Below, one piece after another: positions 32,320-44,385 of a stretch of 64,000 nucleotides of DNA (positions are counted from its first letter, which is position 1; each line of letters starts with the position of its first letter). The translations under genes and the position numbers were made by a program. This stretch comes from Streptomyces flavofungini (GTDB taxonomy: Bacteria; Actinomycetota; Actinomycetes; Streptomycetales; Streptomycetaceae): the NCBI RefSeq assembly GCF_030388665.1, contig NZ_CP128846.1, positions 3,574,001-3,638,000 of the forward strand. The letters run 5' to 3'. Under the pieces are notes generated by a model. That model worked only from the letters and a program-made list of their open reading frames with translations, searched no databases and was not told the DNA's origin.

Positions 32320-33075
32320 GTGAAAGACGCCTTCGGCACCCCCCAGTCCCTCCTGATCCTCGGCGGCACGTCCGAAATCGCCCTGGCCACGGCCCACCGC
32401 CTGGCAGCCCGCAGAACCCGCAGGATCTGGCTGGCAGGCCGCCCCTCCCCCGCCTTGGAGAAGGCGGCACAACAACTCCGTGACCAGGGCGCGGACACCA
32501 GCACGATCCCGTTCGACGCCCTGGACGCGGAGTCCCACGCCGACACCCTCGGCACCCTCTTCGCGGAGAACGACATCGACATGGTCCTGCTGGCGTTCGG
32601 CATCCTGGGCGACCAGGCGAAGGACGAGGACAACCCCTTGGCTGCGGTGCGGGTGGCCCAGACCAACTACACGGGCGCGGTCTCGGCGGGCCTGGTCTGC
32701 GCCCGCGCCCTGCAGGCGCAGGGCCACGGCTCCCTGGTGGTCCTCTCCTCCGTGGCGGGCGAACGAGCCCGCAGGGCCAACTTCATCTACGGCTCCAGCA
32801 AGGCGGGCCTCGACGCCTTCGCCCAGGGCCTGGGCGACGCCCTGCACGGCACGGGTGTGCACGTCATGGTCGTACGCCCCGGCTTCGTACGGTCGAAGAT
32901 GACGGCGGGCCTGGAGGAGGCACCGATGGCGACGACGCCGCAGGCGGTGGCGGAGGCCATCGAGACGGGCCTGCGCCGCCGCTCGGAGACGGTGTGGGTA
33001 CCGGGAGCACTGCGCGTGGTGATGTCGGCGCTGCGCCACGTCCCACGCCCGGTCTTCCGCCGCCTGCCGGTCTGA
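32320..33075 (+). CDS. dprE2: Decaprenylphospho-beta-D-erythro-pentofuranosid-2-ulose 2-reductase (DprE2), SDR family
   Basis: The 251-residue short-chain dehydrogenase has the nucleotide motif LLILGGTSEIALATAHRLA, as in DprE2, the catalytic Ser in VVLSSVAGERARRANFIYGSSKAG with Tyr-x3-Lys (YGSSK), and a C-terminal amphipathic stretch. It reduces the DprE1 product to decaprenylphosphoryl-arabinose. GTG 32320 follows AAGGA by 6 bases. It is separated from dprE1 by repeats, where most actinobacteria have them adjacent. Confidence 0.9.
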   Translation: MKDAFGTPQSLLILGGTSEIALATAHRLAARRTRRIWLAGRPSPALEKAAQQLRDQGADTSTIPFDALDAESHADTLGTLFAENDIDMVLLAFGILGDQAKDEDNPLAAVRVAQTNYTGAVSAGLVCARALQAQGHGSLVVLSSVAGERARRANFIYGSSKAGLDAFAQGLGDALHGTGVHVMVVRPGFVRSKMTAGLEEAPMATTPQAVAEAIETGLRRRSETVWVPGALRVVMSALRHVPRPVFRRLPV

Positions 33076-33193
33076 CCCCGCCGGTCCTCGGGCCGCAAGC
33101 CCTGCCGACCCGCCCGCCCCGAGCCGCGAACCCTCCCGACCGGACCACCCCCGGGCCGCAAGCCGCGCCGACCCGGCCACCGCAACGCCCGCC
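33076..33193. repeat. Short direct repeats between converging genes
   Basis: GGGCCGCAAGCC followed by NNGCCGACCCG occurs twice, near 33091 and 33150. The gap separates the stops of dprE2 and the minus-strand lipoprotein gene. No clear terminator hairpin was found. Confidence 0.4.
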
Positions 33194-34393
33194 TCAGGGC
33201 TCGTACACCGCCACCACAGGCAGCACCAGCGGGTTCCCGCTCTGCGTCACGTACACCTTCCCGCCCCCCACGAACCGCTTCGTCCCGGGCACCCGCCCCA
33301 CCCCCTCGAACCACAGCTGCTGCCTGCCGCCCGAGGTGACCGCGCCGGTGGCGGGCAGCCGCTGCCAGGGGATCCTGCGGCAGCTGCCGTCGGCGGTGCG
33401 GAACCGGTGGCGTTCGAAGAGGAGGCCGCCCGCGCCGTCGTGCGCGACCGGCGGCCGGGACAGGCAGGGGTCGGTGTCGGCGCCGGGCTGCTGCCGCCAG
33501 CGCGCGCCGTCCCAGCGGAGCAGGACGCGCTCGGTGGCCGGCCCGGTCGGTGTCTCGCCGTGGTCGAAGGAGTGGACGCCGTAGGCCCACACCTCGTCGC
33601 GGGACACGGCGAGCACTCCGTCGAGGGAGGCGCCGGGCTCCGGCGGGACGGGGGCGGGAAAGCGGTAGGCGGGCGTGGGCGTGAGCTTCCAGGCACGGGC
33701 GCGGGCGTCCCAGCGCATCGCGGCGGGCTGGGTCTTCTCGCCTCCGGCGCCGCCCACTCCGGGCCCGCTGGCGCGGTACCCGACGGCCCACACGTGGTCC
33801 CCGGAGCTCCCGTCGAGCCTGTTGGCGACGGCGGGCAGCGGGGTGGCGGTCCAGCGGGCGCCGTCCCAGTGCGCGGCCCGACCGCCGACGAGCGCCCAGA
33901 CGTCGTCGGGCGCGAAGGCCCTGAGGTCGCCGACGGCGCCCCGGACGGGCGGCCGCGGGACGGTGTGCCAGCGGGTGCCGTCCCAGCGGGCGATGCGGGA
34001 GCCGTGTCCGGCCGCCACGCCGTGGAGCCACACGTTGTCGGGCCCGGACGCGTGCAGCCGGGGCTGGGAGACGCGCCCGCCCAGCGCGGCGGGCAGCGGG
34101 GTGCGCCGCCACTTCGTGCCGTCGTAGCGCAGCAGGTAGGAGTCGGGCCGGGCCACGCCCTGGTCGGTGCCCACGGCCCAGATGTCGTCGGCGGCGGCCG
34201 CGACGGCCGTCACCGTGCCCCGGGCCCGCTTGTCGATGTGCACGATCTTCCAGGAGCCGGGCTCGGCGGCCACCGCCCCGCCCGGCGCGCGCGACCCGCC
34301 CGCGTCGTCCGCGGACCCGCCGCCGTCCCCGCCGCACCCGGCCAGGAACAGCACTCCGGCGATCACGCTCGCCACGGCTCCGGACGCCCTCAC
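33194..34393 (-). CDS. Beta-propeller lipoprotein
   Basis: This 399-residue protein starts at GTG 34393 and has a signal peptide with lipobox LAGC. The mature part repeats a pattern DDVWAVG...RWDGTRW-HTVP about six times (for example DNVWLHGVAAGHGSRIARWDG, DDVWALVGGRAAHWDG, DEVWAYG). This suggests a beta-propeller of the kind seen in galactose-oxidase/kelch-like proteins, exposed on the cell surface. No catalytic residues are apparent. Confidence 0.75.
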   Translation of the reverse strand: MRASGAVASVIAGVLFLAGCGGDGGGSADDAGGSRAPGGAVAAEPGSWKIVHIDKRARGTVTAVAAAADDIWAVGTDQGVARPDSYLLRYDGTKWRRTPLPAALGGRVSQPRLHASGPDNVWLHGVAAGHGSRIARWDGTRWHTVPRPPVRGAVGDLRAFAPDDVWALVGGRAAHWDGARWTATPLPAVANRLDGSSGDHVWAVGYRASGPGVGGAGGEKTQPAAMRWDARARAWKLTPTPAYRFPAPVPPEPGASLDGVLAVSRDEVWAYGVHSFDHGETPTGPATERVLLRWDGARWRQQPGADTDPCLSRPPVAHDGAGGLLFERHRFRTADGSCRRIPWQRLPATGAVTSGGRQQLWFEGVGRVPGTKRFVGGGKVYVTQSGNPLVLPVVAVYEP

Positions 34394-34441
34394 TGAAGCC
34401 CCCCGTCCGGCATCCCCGGGTCCTCCCCGGGCCCCGCCCGG

Positions 34442-35023
34442 TCAGCGGGCGGGCAGCGTACCCCGCGCGGCGGGGGCGGACGCCTGCGGGGGCACCGTGG
34501 AACCGCCGAAGAAGAACTCGCGCAGCTTGCGCCAGACGCCGTCGGCGCCCTGTTCGTACAGCGCGAAGCCGGTGCAGGGCCACTCGGCCTCGTACTCCGC
34601 GAGCTCCTCGTAGGCCCGGTCCATGGCTTCTTCGGGGATGCCGTGGGCGACGGTGACGTGCGGGTGGTAAGGGAACTGCAGTTCTCGTACGAGCGGGCCC
34701 GAGGTGTCGCGGATCCGCTCCTGGAGCCAGGAGCAGGCCGAGCCGCCCTCGACGACCTGCACGAACACAACGGGCGACAGGGGCCGGAAAGTGCCCGTCC
34801 CGGAGAGCCGCATCGGGAACGGCCGTCCCGCTGCGGCGACCGCCGTGAGGTGTTCCTCGATGGCGGGCAGCGCCCCGGACTCCACCTCGGTGGGCGGCAC
34901 CAGCGTGACGTGCGTGGGGATGCCGTGGGCGGCGGGGTCCCCGAAGCCGGCGCGCAGCTCCTGGAGCAGGCTGCCGTGTGGCTCCGGGACCGCGATCGAC
35001 ACACCGATCGTTACGGTCCCCAC
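34442..35023 (-). CDS. 2'-5' RNA ligase superfamily protein
   Basis: The 193-residue protein has two H-x-T-x motifs, HVTLVPP and HVTVAHG, about 90 residues apart, the hallmark of 2H phosphoesterases. The family hydrolyses or ligates 2',5' or cyclic phosphodiesters. GTG 35023 follows AGGAG by 6 bases; in-frame upstream codons look non-coding. It lies 88 bases after the trpS stop and could be read from the same transcript. Confidence 0.85.
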   Translation of the reverse strand: MGTVTIGVSIAVPEPHGSLLQELRAGFGDPAAHGIPTHVTLVPPTEVESGALPAIEEHLTAVAAAGRPFPMRLSGTGTFRPLSPVVFVQVVEGGSACSWLQERIRDTSGPLVRELQFPYHPHVTVAHGIPEEAMDRAYEELAEYEAEWPCTGFALYEQGADGVWRKLREFFFGGSTVPPQASAPAARGTLPAR

Positions 35024-35111
35024 GTCGTACTCCTGTCGTCGTGTTGGTGGGCAGGGGTCGCCGCCGTGCCGGACGGCGGGTGGTGCTCGGTCGGGTCGCT
35101 CCGGATGGAGC

Positions 35112-36870
<1,759 letters not shown>

Positions 36871-36874
<4 letters not shown>

Positions 36875-37821
36875 GGGACATGGATGACTCAGGCAGGCCC
36901 GACGACCTTGGCGACTCGGACACTTCCGGCAATACGGGCGGCTCGGACGACGCGCGGGGCACCGGGGGCGCGGGGCTTCCCGCGGAGTTGCGGGCGCTCG
37001 GGCGTTCGCTGGACCGGCATCCGGGCGAGGAGACGATGGTCGAGCGGGTGCTCGCGCGGATACTGGCCGAGGGCGCCGGGGTCCCCGCGCCCGAGCCGCC
37101 CGGCCGGGGCGAGCGGATCCGGGACGGCCTGCGGCGCCTGCGGCAGGGGCTGCGGGTGCGGTGGCGGGCGGTCGTCGCGTCCGTGTGCGGCCTGCTGACC
37201 GTCCTCGCGCTGACGCCCCCGGTGCGGGCGGCCGTCTTCGACTGGTTCGACTTCGGCGGCGTCGAGGTGCGGTACGACCCGTCGCCGCCGCCGTCCGGCG
37301 CCCGCACGCCGGAGTGCGGGGCGCCGTCGGTGTCGCTTGCGCGGGCCGAGCGGGAGGTCGGGTTCCGGCCGGTCGTGCCGGGGGCGCTCGGGGAGCCGGA
37401 CGCGGTGGTGGTGACGCGGGAGCCCGCGGGGCGTTCCCTGATCACGCTGTGCTGGCGCGAGGACGGCCGGACGGTCCGGCTCGACGAGTTCCCGGCCCCG
37501 CTCGACCCGGGCTTCACGAAGCTGGTGCCCGGCATGCCCGAGTGGATCGACCTCGGCCGGGGCACGGCCCTGTGGTTCGCCCGCCCGCACCGCCTCGAAC
37601 TGTGGCTCCTCGACCCGGACGGCGGGCGCTGGAAGCGGGCGGTGCGGCCGGCGGGCCCGACGCTGCTGTGGACGGACCAGCGGCGGCTGACGCTGCGCCT
37701 TGAGGGCGTGGGGTCGAAGGCACGGGCGACGGAGATCGCGAAGTCGGTGCCGGAGCGGGGTGCGGGGACGGGTTCCGGGGAGAGCGGAGGCTCCGAGGAG
37801 GGGGCGGGCTCCGGGAACTAG
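36871..37821 (+). CDS. Probable anti-sigma factor (membrane protein)
   Basis: The 316-residue protein has a polar cytoplasmic N-terminus of about 90 residues with an AELRALGRSLDRHPGEETMVERVLARIL helix, one membrane segment (VVASVCGLLTVLALTPPVRAAVF) and a large extracytoplasmic domain with RAEREVGFRPVVPGALGEPD. It lacks the zinc H-x3-C-x2-C motif of classical ZAS anti-sigma factors. Its GTGA overlap with the sigma gene and its topology make an anti-sigma role likely; proof is lacking. Confidence 0.75.
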
Positions 37822-37844
37822 TGCGGATCGGGTGGCCGCGGAGT

Positions 37845-37872
37845 GGAACCGGTCGGGCTCGGGCGGTGTACC
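37845..37872 (+). promoter_or_regulatory. Second copy of the ECF-type promoter
   Basis: GGAACC (37845-37850), 15 bases, then GTGTACC (37866-37872) repeats the promoter of the sigma gene. It places the gene at 37931 in the regulon of the sigma factor encoded just upstream. Confidence 0.7.
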
Positions 37873-37930
37873 AGAAGTGGGAGTGAGGCGGCGCGGAGGG
37901 ACCGTGCCGGGGAGCCGCGGGGGGTCGGAC

Positions 37931-38695
<765 letters not shown>

Positions 38696-38715
38696 GCGGC
38701 CCCGTGCCGGAAGGG

Positions 38716-40008
<1,293 letters not shown>

Positions 40009-40053
40009 GGCGTCCTCCGGGGCGAGCGGTGAGATGTCCGGTCGTGGTCCCGG

Positions 40054-40175
40054 GGTGCCGATGGGGTCTCCCCTGCTCGAGCGGAGCCGAGAGCTTGGGG
40101 AAGGGCGGCACCTCGAAGGGGGTTGCCTCGCACGGCTTCCTCAGGGTCGTTTCCCCGTGCGCCAGTCGCCGTGCT
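40054..40175 (-). ncRNA. Structured glyA leader RNA: candidate riboswitch (ZTP-like; class unresolved)
   Basis: On the minus strand GCACGGC (40174-40168) pairs perfectly with GCCGTGC (40136-40130). This stem encloses GACUGGCG (40167-40160), a GGG-GAAACGA-CCC hairpin and GAGGAA. Downstream are GGCAACC, GGUGCCG and CCGCC (40108-40104), which can pair with the GGCG. GACUGGCG, a P2 hairpin and a downstream CCGCC pseudoknot partner are features of ZTP (pfl) riboswitches, which are known before glyA in actinobacteria. GAAGCC, GGCAACC and GGUGCC also recall SAM riboswitch cores, so the class is not certain. The distal hairpin GGUGCCG/CGGCACC contains a 43-base repeat. Confidence 0.55.
40061..40103. 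repeat. 43-bp Streptomyces-type repeat inside the glyA leader
   Basis: GGGGTCTCCCCTGCTCGAGC and the following GGAGCCGAGAGCTTGGGGAA belong to a sequence type often seen between Streptomyces genes. It lies exactly between GGTGCCG (40054-40060) and CGGCACC (40106-40112), that is, in the loop of the leader RNA's last hairpin. Confidence 0.65.
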
Positions 40176-40255
40176 GTGAAAAACCAGCCTATCGGGCACT
40201 CCACTGTGTCGTGGTCCTTCGGCCATGCCCTTCGTTGAGGATGCGAGCGACGATA

Positions 40256-40298
40256 GGACAGGACACGTACCTGTCCTGTCAGGTCCTGTCCGGTCCCG
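40256..40298. promoter_or_regulatory. Inverted and direct repeats in the glyA-rocD divergent promoter
   Basis: GGACAGG (40256-40262) and CCTGTCC (40270-40276) form a perfect 7-base inverted repeat with a 7-base spacer; TCCTGTCC recurs at 40284-40291. A TATCGT -10-like box for glyA overlaps the left end. The spacing suits binding by a dimeric regulator of both genes (inference). Confidence 0.45.
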
Positions 40299-40373
40299 GA
40301 AGAACGCGCACCGCGCCGTGAACAGCCGGAAGAAAGCGCACAACGACGTGCGCACGAGAGAAACGGAGCCCCC

Positions 40374-41576
40374 GTGACCGCTACGGAAGACCTCATCTCC
40401 TCGGCCGAAGCGCACAGCGCGCACAACTACCACCCGCTGCCTCTCGTGGTCGCCTCGGCGGAGGGCGCGTGGATGACGGACGTGGAGGGACGCCGCTATC
40501 TGGACATGCTCGCCGGGTACTCGGCGCTGAACTTCGGGCACGGCAACCGTCGTCTGATCGAGGCGGCCAAGGAGCAGTTGGAGCGGGTGACGCTGACGTC
40601 GCGGGCGTTCCACCACGACCGGTTCGCGGAGTTCTGCACGCGTCTGGCCGAGCTGTGCGGCAAGGACATGGTGCTGCCGATGAACACGGGCGCGGAGGCC
40701 GTGGAGACGGCGGTGAAGACGGCCCGGAAGTGGGGGTACCGAATCAAGGGGGTGCCGGACGGCCGGGCCAGGATCGTGGTGGCGAGCGACAACTTCCACG
40801 GCCGTACGACGACGATCGTCAGCTTCTCCACGGACCCGGAGGCACGCGCGGACTACGGCCCGTACACGCCGGGTTTCGACATCGTGCCGTACGGCGACCT
40901 GGACGCGCTGCGCGCGGCGGTCACCGACGACACGGTGGCGGTGCTCATCGAACCGATCCAGGGCGAGGCGGGGGTCCTGGTGCCGCCGCCCGGCTATCTC
41001 CCCGGAGTCAGGGAGCTGACCAGCGACTACAACATCCTGTTCATCGCGGACGAGATCCAGTCGGGGCTCGGCAGGACGGGCCGGACGTTCGCGTGCGACC
41101 ACGAGGGCGTGGTGCCGGACGTGTACGTGCTCGGCAAGGCGCTCGGCGGCGGCGTGGTGCCGGTGTCGGCGGTGGTGGCGGACGCGGACGTGCTCGGGGT
41201 GTTCCGGCCGGGTGAGCACGGGTCGACGTTCGGCGGGAATCCGCTGGCGTGCGCGGTGGCCCTGGAAGTCGTCGCGATGTTGAACACCGGCGAGTTCCAG
41301 CAGCGGGCCACGGAGCTCGGCGAGCATCTGCACGCCGAACTGCGGCTCCTGGTGGGCTCCGGCAAGGTCACGCAGGTGCGCGGGCGCGGACTGTGGGCGG
41401 GCGTCGACATCGACCCGGCGCACGGCACCGGCCGGGAGATCTCGGAGAAGCTGATGGACCGCGGGGTCCTGGTGAAGGACACCCACGGTTCGACGATCCG
41501 GATCGCGCCGCCGCTGGTGATCAGCAAGGAGGACCTGGACTGGGGGCTCGACCAGCTGCGGGCGGTGCTCGGGTAG
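40374..41576 (+). CDS. rocD: Ornithine-oxo-acid aminotransferase
   Basis: This 400-residue class III PLP aminotransferase matches ornithine aminotransferase: YHPLPLVVASAEGAWMTDVEGRRYLDMLAGYSALNFGHGN, MNTGAEAVETAVKTARKWGY, NFHGRTTTIVSFSTDP and the PLP lysine in YVLGKALGGGVVPVSAVVAD. It converts ornithine and 2-oxoglutarate to glutamate semialdehyde and glutamate in arginine/proline catabolism. GTG 40374 has GGAG upstream. It is followed by a bidirectional terminator. Confidence 0.95.
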   Translation: MTATEDLISSAEAHSAHNYHPLPLVVASAEGAWMTDVEGRRYLDMLAGYSALNFGHGNRRLIEAAKEQLERVTLTSRAFHHDRFAEFCTRLAELCGKDMVLPMNTGAEAVETAVKTARKWGYRIKGVPDGRARIVVASDNFHGRTTTIVSFSTDPEARADYGPYTPGFDIVPYGDLDALRAAVTDDTVAVLIEPIQGEAGVLVPPPGYLPGVRELTSDYNILFIADEIQSGLGRTGRTFACDHEGVVPDVYVLGKALGGGVVPVSAVVADADVLGVFRPGEHGSTFGGNPLACAVALEVVAMLNTGEFQQRATELGEHLHAELRLLVGSGKVTQVRGRGLWAGVDIDPAHGTGREISEKLMDRGVLVKDTHGSTIRIAPPLVISKEDLDWGLDQLRAVLG

Positions 41577-41671
41577 CGCCGGCGCGGGCAGAGTCCAGGT
41601 GATCGGCGGTGCAGGGCCTCGGCTCGGGGGGCGCCGCCGACGAGGAGCCGGCGGAAGCGAGGGGCGGCGGG

Positions 41672-41715
41672 CAGGGAGGGCCGTCTGCGCGCGTGCGCGC
41701 GGTCGGCCCTCCCTG
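41672..41715. terminator. Bidirectional hairpin terminator
   Basis: CAGGGAGGGCCG (41672-41683) and CGGCCCTCCCTG (41704-41715) form a perfect 12-base stem with a GC-rich inner loop that can fold further. It lies between the converging rocD and the minus-strand gene ending at 41746. Confidence 0.8.
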
Positions 41716-41745
41716 TTGTCGTGCGGGTCCCCGCGCCCGCGGCGG

Positions 41746-42093
41746 CTACGAAGTCACCAGGATGGAGCGGAGCTTGAGGCGTTCGGACCCGTACCCGGTG
41801 TGGGGCCGCAGGGTGAACGAGTCGCCGGTGCAGTCCGGCTCCGTGAAGACCAAGACGTACGCGTCCGTCCTGTTGCGCGGCGAGTGGGCGGGCGAGCTCG
41901 AGCCCGGGTCCGCCACCTCCGGCAGGGTGTGGCACCCGGCCTCCGGGTCGTGCAGGACGGCCGTCAGGGGGCTGCCGTCGAGGCCGCTGAACGTGTACGC
42001 GAAGGCCCCCTCGGCGGCGGCGGCCGAGGTCGGCAGGGTGACGATCAGGGCGAGGGCGCCGGAGGCAGCGGCCAGGGCGGTGCGCAAACGCAT
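41746..42093 (-). CDS. Small secreted two-cysteine protein A
   Basis: The 115-residue protein begins MRLRTALAAASGALALIVTLPTSAAA at ATG 42093, a clear signal peptide; AAAGGA lies upstream. The mature part has a GAFAYTFSGLDG start, one Cys in EAGCHTLPEV and another in EPDCTGDSFTL, which may form a disulfide. It resembles the divergent protein at 42311 in layout (G-x-F-x-Y, L-x-x-P, G-x-C, N-x-T, C near the end). No known family; extracellular role unknown. Confidence 0.75.
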   Translation of the reverse strand: MRLRTALAAASGALALIVTLPTSAAAAEGAFAYTFSGLDGSPLTAVLHDPEAGCHTLPEVADPGSSSPAHSPRNRTDAYVLVFTEPDCTGDSFTLRPHTGYGSERLKLRSILVTS

Positions 42094-42310
42094 GCGCGCG
42101 GTCCTTTCGTACGTGCTGGTGGTGAGGGCAGCGGCCCTCTGCCTCCCCGCTCCCGCATCCGCACATGCCAGGCCTCACCCGCATGAGGGAACGCTGGGGA
42201 CCACGAAAGATCGTCCCGCGCGCAGAGGGGGCGTGCGAGGCGCGAACCCGGCGGCACACGCCCCCGCACTCCCTGTCGCCACCCGCCCCCGTCAGGAACC
42301 GTTGACGTTC

Positions 42311-42646
42311 ATGACGACCCCACGCACCGCGAAAACCGCCCGCGCGACCCTCGCCCTCGGCGCCGCCCTCGCCCTCTTCGCCGCCCTGCCGACCAGCACG
42401 GCGCACGCGGCCACCGGCACGTTCCACTACCACTCGGTCCAGGCGGGCGACCTGGAGATGGAGAACCCGGCCAACGGCGAGTGCCGTCTGCTCGTCCAGG
42501 GTGGCGCGACCTCGGCCAGGAACGCCACGAACGCCAGGGCCACGGTGTACAACGACCATGGCTGCGAGGAGGTCAGGACCGTCCTGAACCCCGGGCAGGC
42601 GACGACCTTCAGCGGGGCGCTCCCGCACAGCGTGCAGTTCGGCTAG
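42311..42646 (+). CDS. Small secreted two-cysteine protein B
   Basis: This 111-residue protein has a signal peptide ending near AHA-A (start MTTPRTAKTARATLALGAAL) and a mature part with GTFHYHSVQAG, NGECRLLVQGGATSARNATNARATVYNDHGCEEV and LNPGQATTFSG. Two cysteines are placed as in protein A, which is divergent and 217 bases away. The two are probably diverged paralogues. The ribosome binding site is weak (AGGAA at some distance). Confidence 0.72.
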   Translation: MTTPRTAKTARATLALGAALALFAALPTSTAHAATGTFHYHSVQAGDLEMENPANGECRLLVQGGATSARNATNARATVYNDHGCEEVRTVLNPGQATTFSGALPHSVQFG

Positions 42647-42745
42647 AGGGCCGAGCGGGCCGACCCGGCCGAGCAGGCTCCAGGCCCAGGAGGCCCCGGC
42701 CCGGAGAGCTCCAGGCCCAGGAGGCCCCCGGCCCGGAGGAGAGGG

Positions 42746-43300
42746 CTACTGCCCCACCCTCCCGTCCACGCGCTCCCGCAGCAGGTCCGCGTGCCCGCAG
42801 TGACGGGCGTACTCCTCGATCCGGTGCACCATCAGCTCCCGGATCGAGGAGCCGTTCTTCAGGCGCTCCCCCAGGTCCGGGCGCGCGGCAAGGGCGGCGT
42901 CCGTCGCGGCCTGTTCGCGCTCCAGGTCGGCGTACGCGGCGTCGACCATGGCCTGGTCGGCGACGGCGCCCTCGAAGTCGGCGTCCTTCTTGCCGTACAG
43001 CTTCGGAATCGACTCGCCCTCGATCCAGCCGCGCCAGTCGCGCTCGACCTCGGCGAGGTGCCGGATCAGGCCGAGGAGGGACATCGTGGAGGGCGGGACA
43101 GAGCGCCGGGCCAGCTGCTCGGGGTCCAGGCCCTCGCACTTCATGCGCAGGGTGATGCGGTAGCCCGACAGGAAGTCGAGGAGCGTCGGCAGCTCCCCGT
43201 CCGGGCTGGGGCCGTCGCTTTCACGCGGGTCGTTGTCCGGGTCCGTCCACATGTCGGGGTAGACGGTCGCCTCGGTCCATCGCGCGGGTTGGTCGCTCAT
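42746..43300 (-). CDS. DinB/DUF664 family protein
   Basis: The 184-residue protein starts at ATG 43300 (an ATG 9 bases upstream is equally possible). It has the DUF664 four-helix pattern: LDFLSGYRITLRMKCEGLDPEQLARRSVPPSTMSLLGLIRHLAEVERDWRGWI and a C-terminal HRIEEYARHCGHADLLRERVDGRVGQ. The three metal-type histidines (HLAEVE, HCGHADLLRE) match DinB-like thiol-dependent enzymes. The substrate is unknown. Confidence 0.85.
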   Translation of the reverse strand: MSDQPARWTEATVYPDMWTDPDNDPRESDGPSPDGELPTLLDFLSGYRITLRMKCEGLDPEQLARRSVPPSTMSLLGLIRHLAEVERDWRGWIEGESIPKLYGKKDADFEGAVADQAMVDAAYADLEREQAATDAALAARPDLGERLKNGSSIRELMVHRIEEYARHCGHADLLRERVDGRVGQ

Positions 43301-43507
43301 GCGGCCCATGGTCGTGCGCGGGGCGCGGGCACGCCACCGCTTTACGGCTGGCGTCTCACGGCTGACGTCTCAGGGCTGGCGGCCGGCGTCCTGCCGGGAA
43401 CCGCCCCCCGTGGCCGACCAGGCCCTCTTGATCAACTCCGGCCGGAGCGCCCACGCTTGCGAAGCCGCCACCACGGCGGCCCGGCGAGCGACGAGGGGGC
43501 AGCGCAC

Positions 43508-44365
43508 ATGACGGAAAAGCAGACCGAGAACCCCACCCTGACCAGCAACGAGACCGCCACCCGCACCTACTACGAATCCACCGACGTCGACCGCTTCTAC
43601 GACATCGTCTGGGGCGGCGAGGACATCCACACCGGCATCTACGACCACGCCACGGAGCCCGTGGCCGACGCGTCCCGCCGTACCGTCGAGCGACTCGCCG
43701 ACCACCTCGCGGACCACCTCTCCCCCGGCCGGACCGTCCTCGACCTGGGTTCCGGATACGGCGGCACCGCCCGCTACCTGGCCGACCGCTTCGGCTGCGA
43801 CGTCGTCGCGCTCAACCTCAGCGAGGCGCAGAACGAACGCCACCGCGCGGCCAACGCCGAGCGGGGCCCGGACGGGCTGATCGAGGTGGTGACGGGGTCG
43901 TTCCACGAAGTGCCGTACGGAGACGGGCACTTCGACGCCGTGTGCTCCCTGGAGGCGTTCTGCCACAGCGGGGACCGGGCCCGCGTACTCGGCGAAGCCG
44001 CGCGCGTACTCAAGCCCGGCGGCGCCCTCGCCTTCACCGACATCATGGCCGCCGAGGAGACCCCCGCCGAGGACCTGCGCCCGGTCGTCGCGCGCCTGGG
44101 CGTGGACGCACTCGCCACGCCCGCCTTCTACCTGGACCAGCTCGCCGAGCTCGGCTTCGACCCGGTCGGCTTCGACGACCACACGCCCCAGCTCGCCCGG
44201 CACTACGTCCGCCTGACCGCCGACGCCCGCGCCCGCGAGGCCGACCTGCGCGCCGCGATCAGTCCCGCGTACGTCGACGGCCTGCTCGCCAACCTGCCCC
44301 TGTGGGTCGACGCCGCCCGCGCCGACCGACTGCGCTGGGGCGTCTTCCACGGCCGCCGGGCCTGA
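43508..44365 (+). CDS. SAM-dependent methyltransferase, sarcosine/dimethylglycine N-methyltransferase-like
   Basis: The 285-residue enzyme has TYYESTDVDRFYDIVWGGEDIHTGIYDHATEPVADASRRTVERLA, motif I VLDLGSGYGGTARYLADRFG, ALNLSEAQNERHR and a C-terminal WVDAARADRLRWGVFHGRR. This closely matches sarcosine/dimethylglycine methyltransferases, which make glycine betaine from sarcosine using SAM. A partner glycine/sarcosine methyltransferase gene is not in the window. GAGG lies upstream of ATG 43508. The role in osmoprotection is inferred from the family. Confidence 0.82.
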   Translation: MTEKQTENPTLTSNETATRTYYESTDVDRFYDIVWGGEDIHTGIYDHATEPVADASRRTVERLADHLADHLSPGRTVLDLGSGYGGTARYLADRFGCDVVALNLSEAQNERHRAANAERGPDGLIEVVTGSFHEVPYGDGHFDAVCSLEAFCHSGDRARVLGEAARVLKPGGALAFTDIMAAEETPAEDLRPVVARLGVDALATPAFYLDQLAELGFDPVGFDDHTPQLARHYVRLTADARAREADLRAAISPAYVDGLLANLPLWVDAARADRLRWGVFHGRRA

Positions 44366-44385
44366 GCAACCCAAGAGACCCGGCG

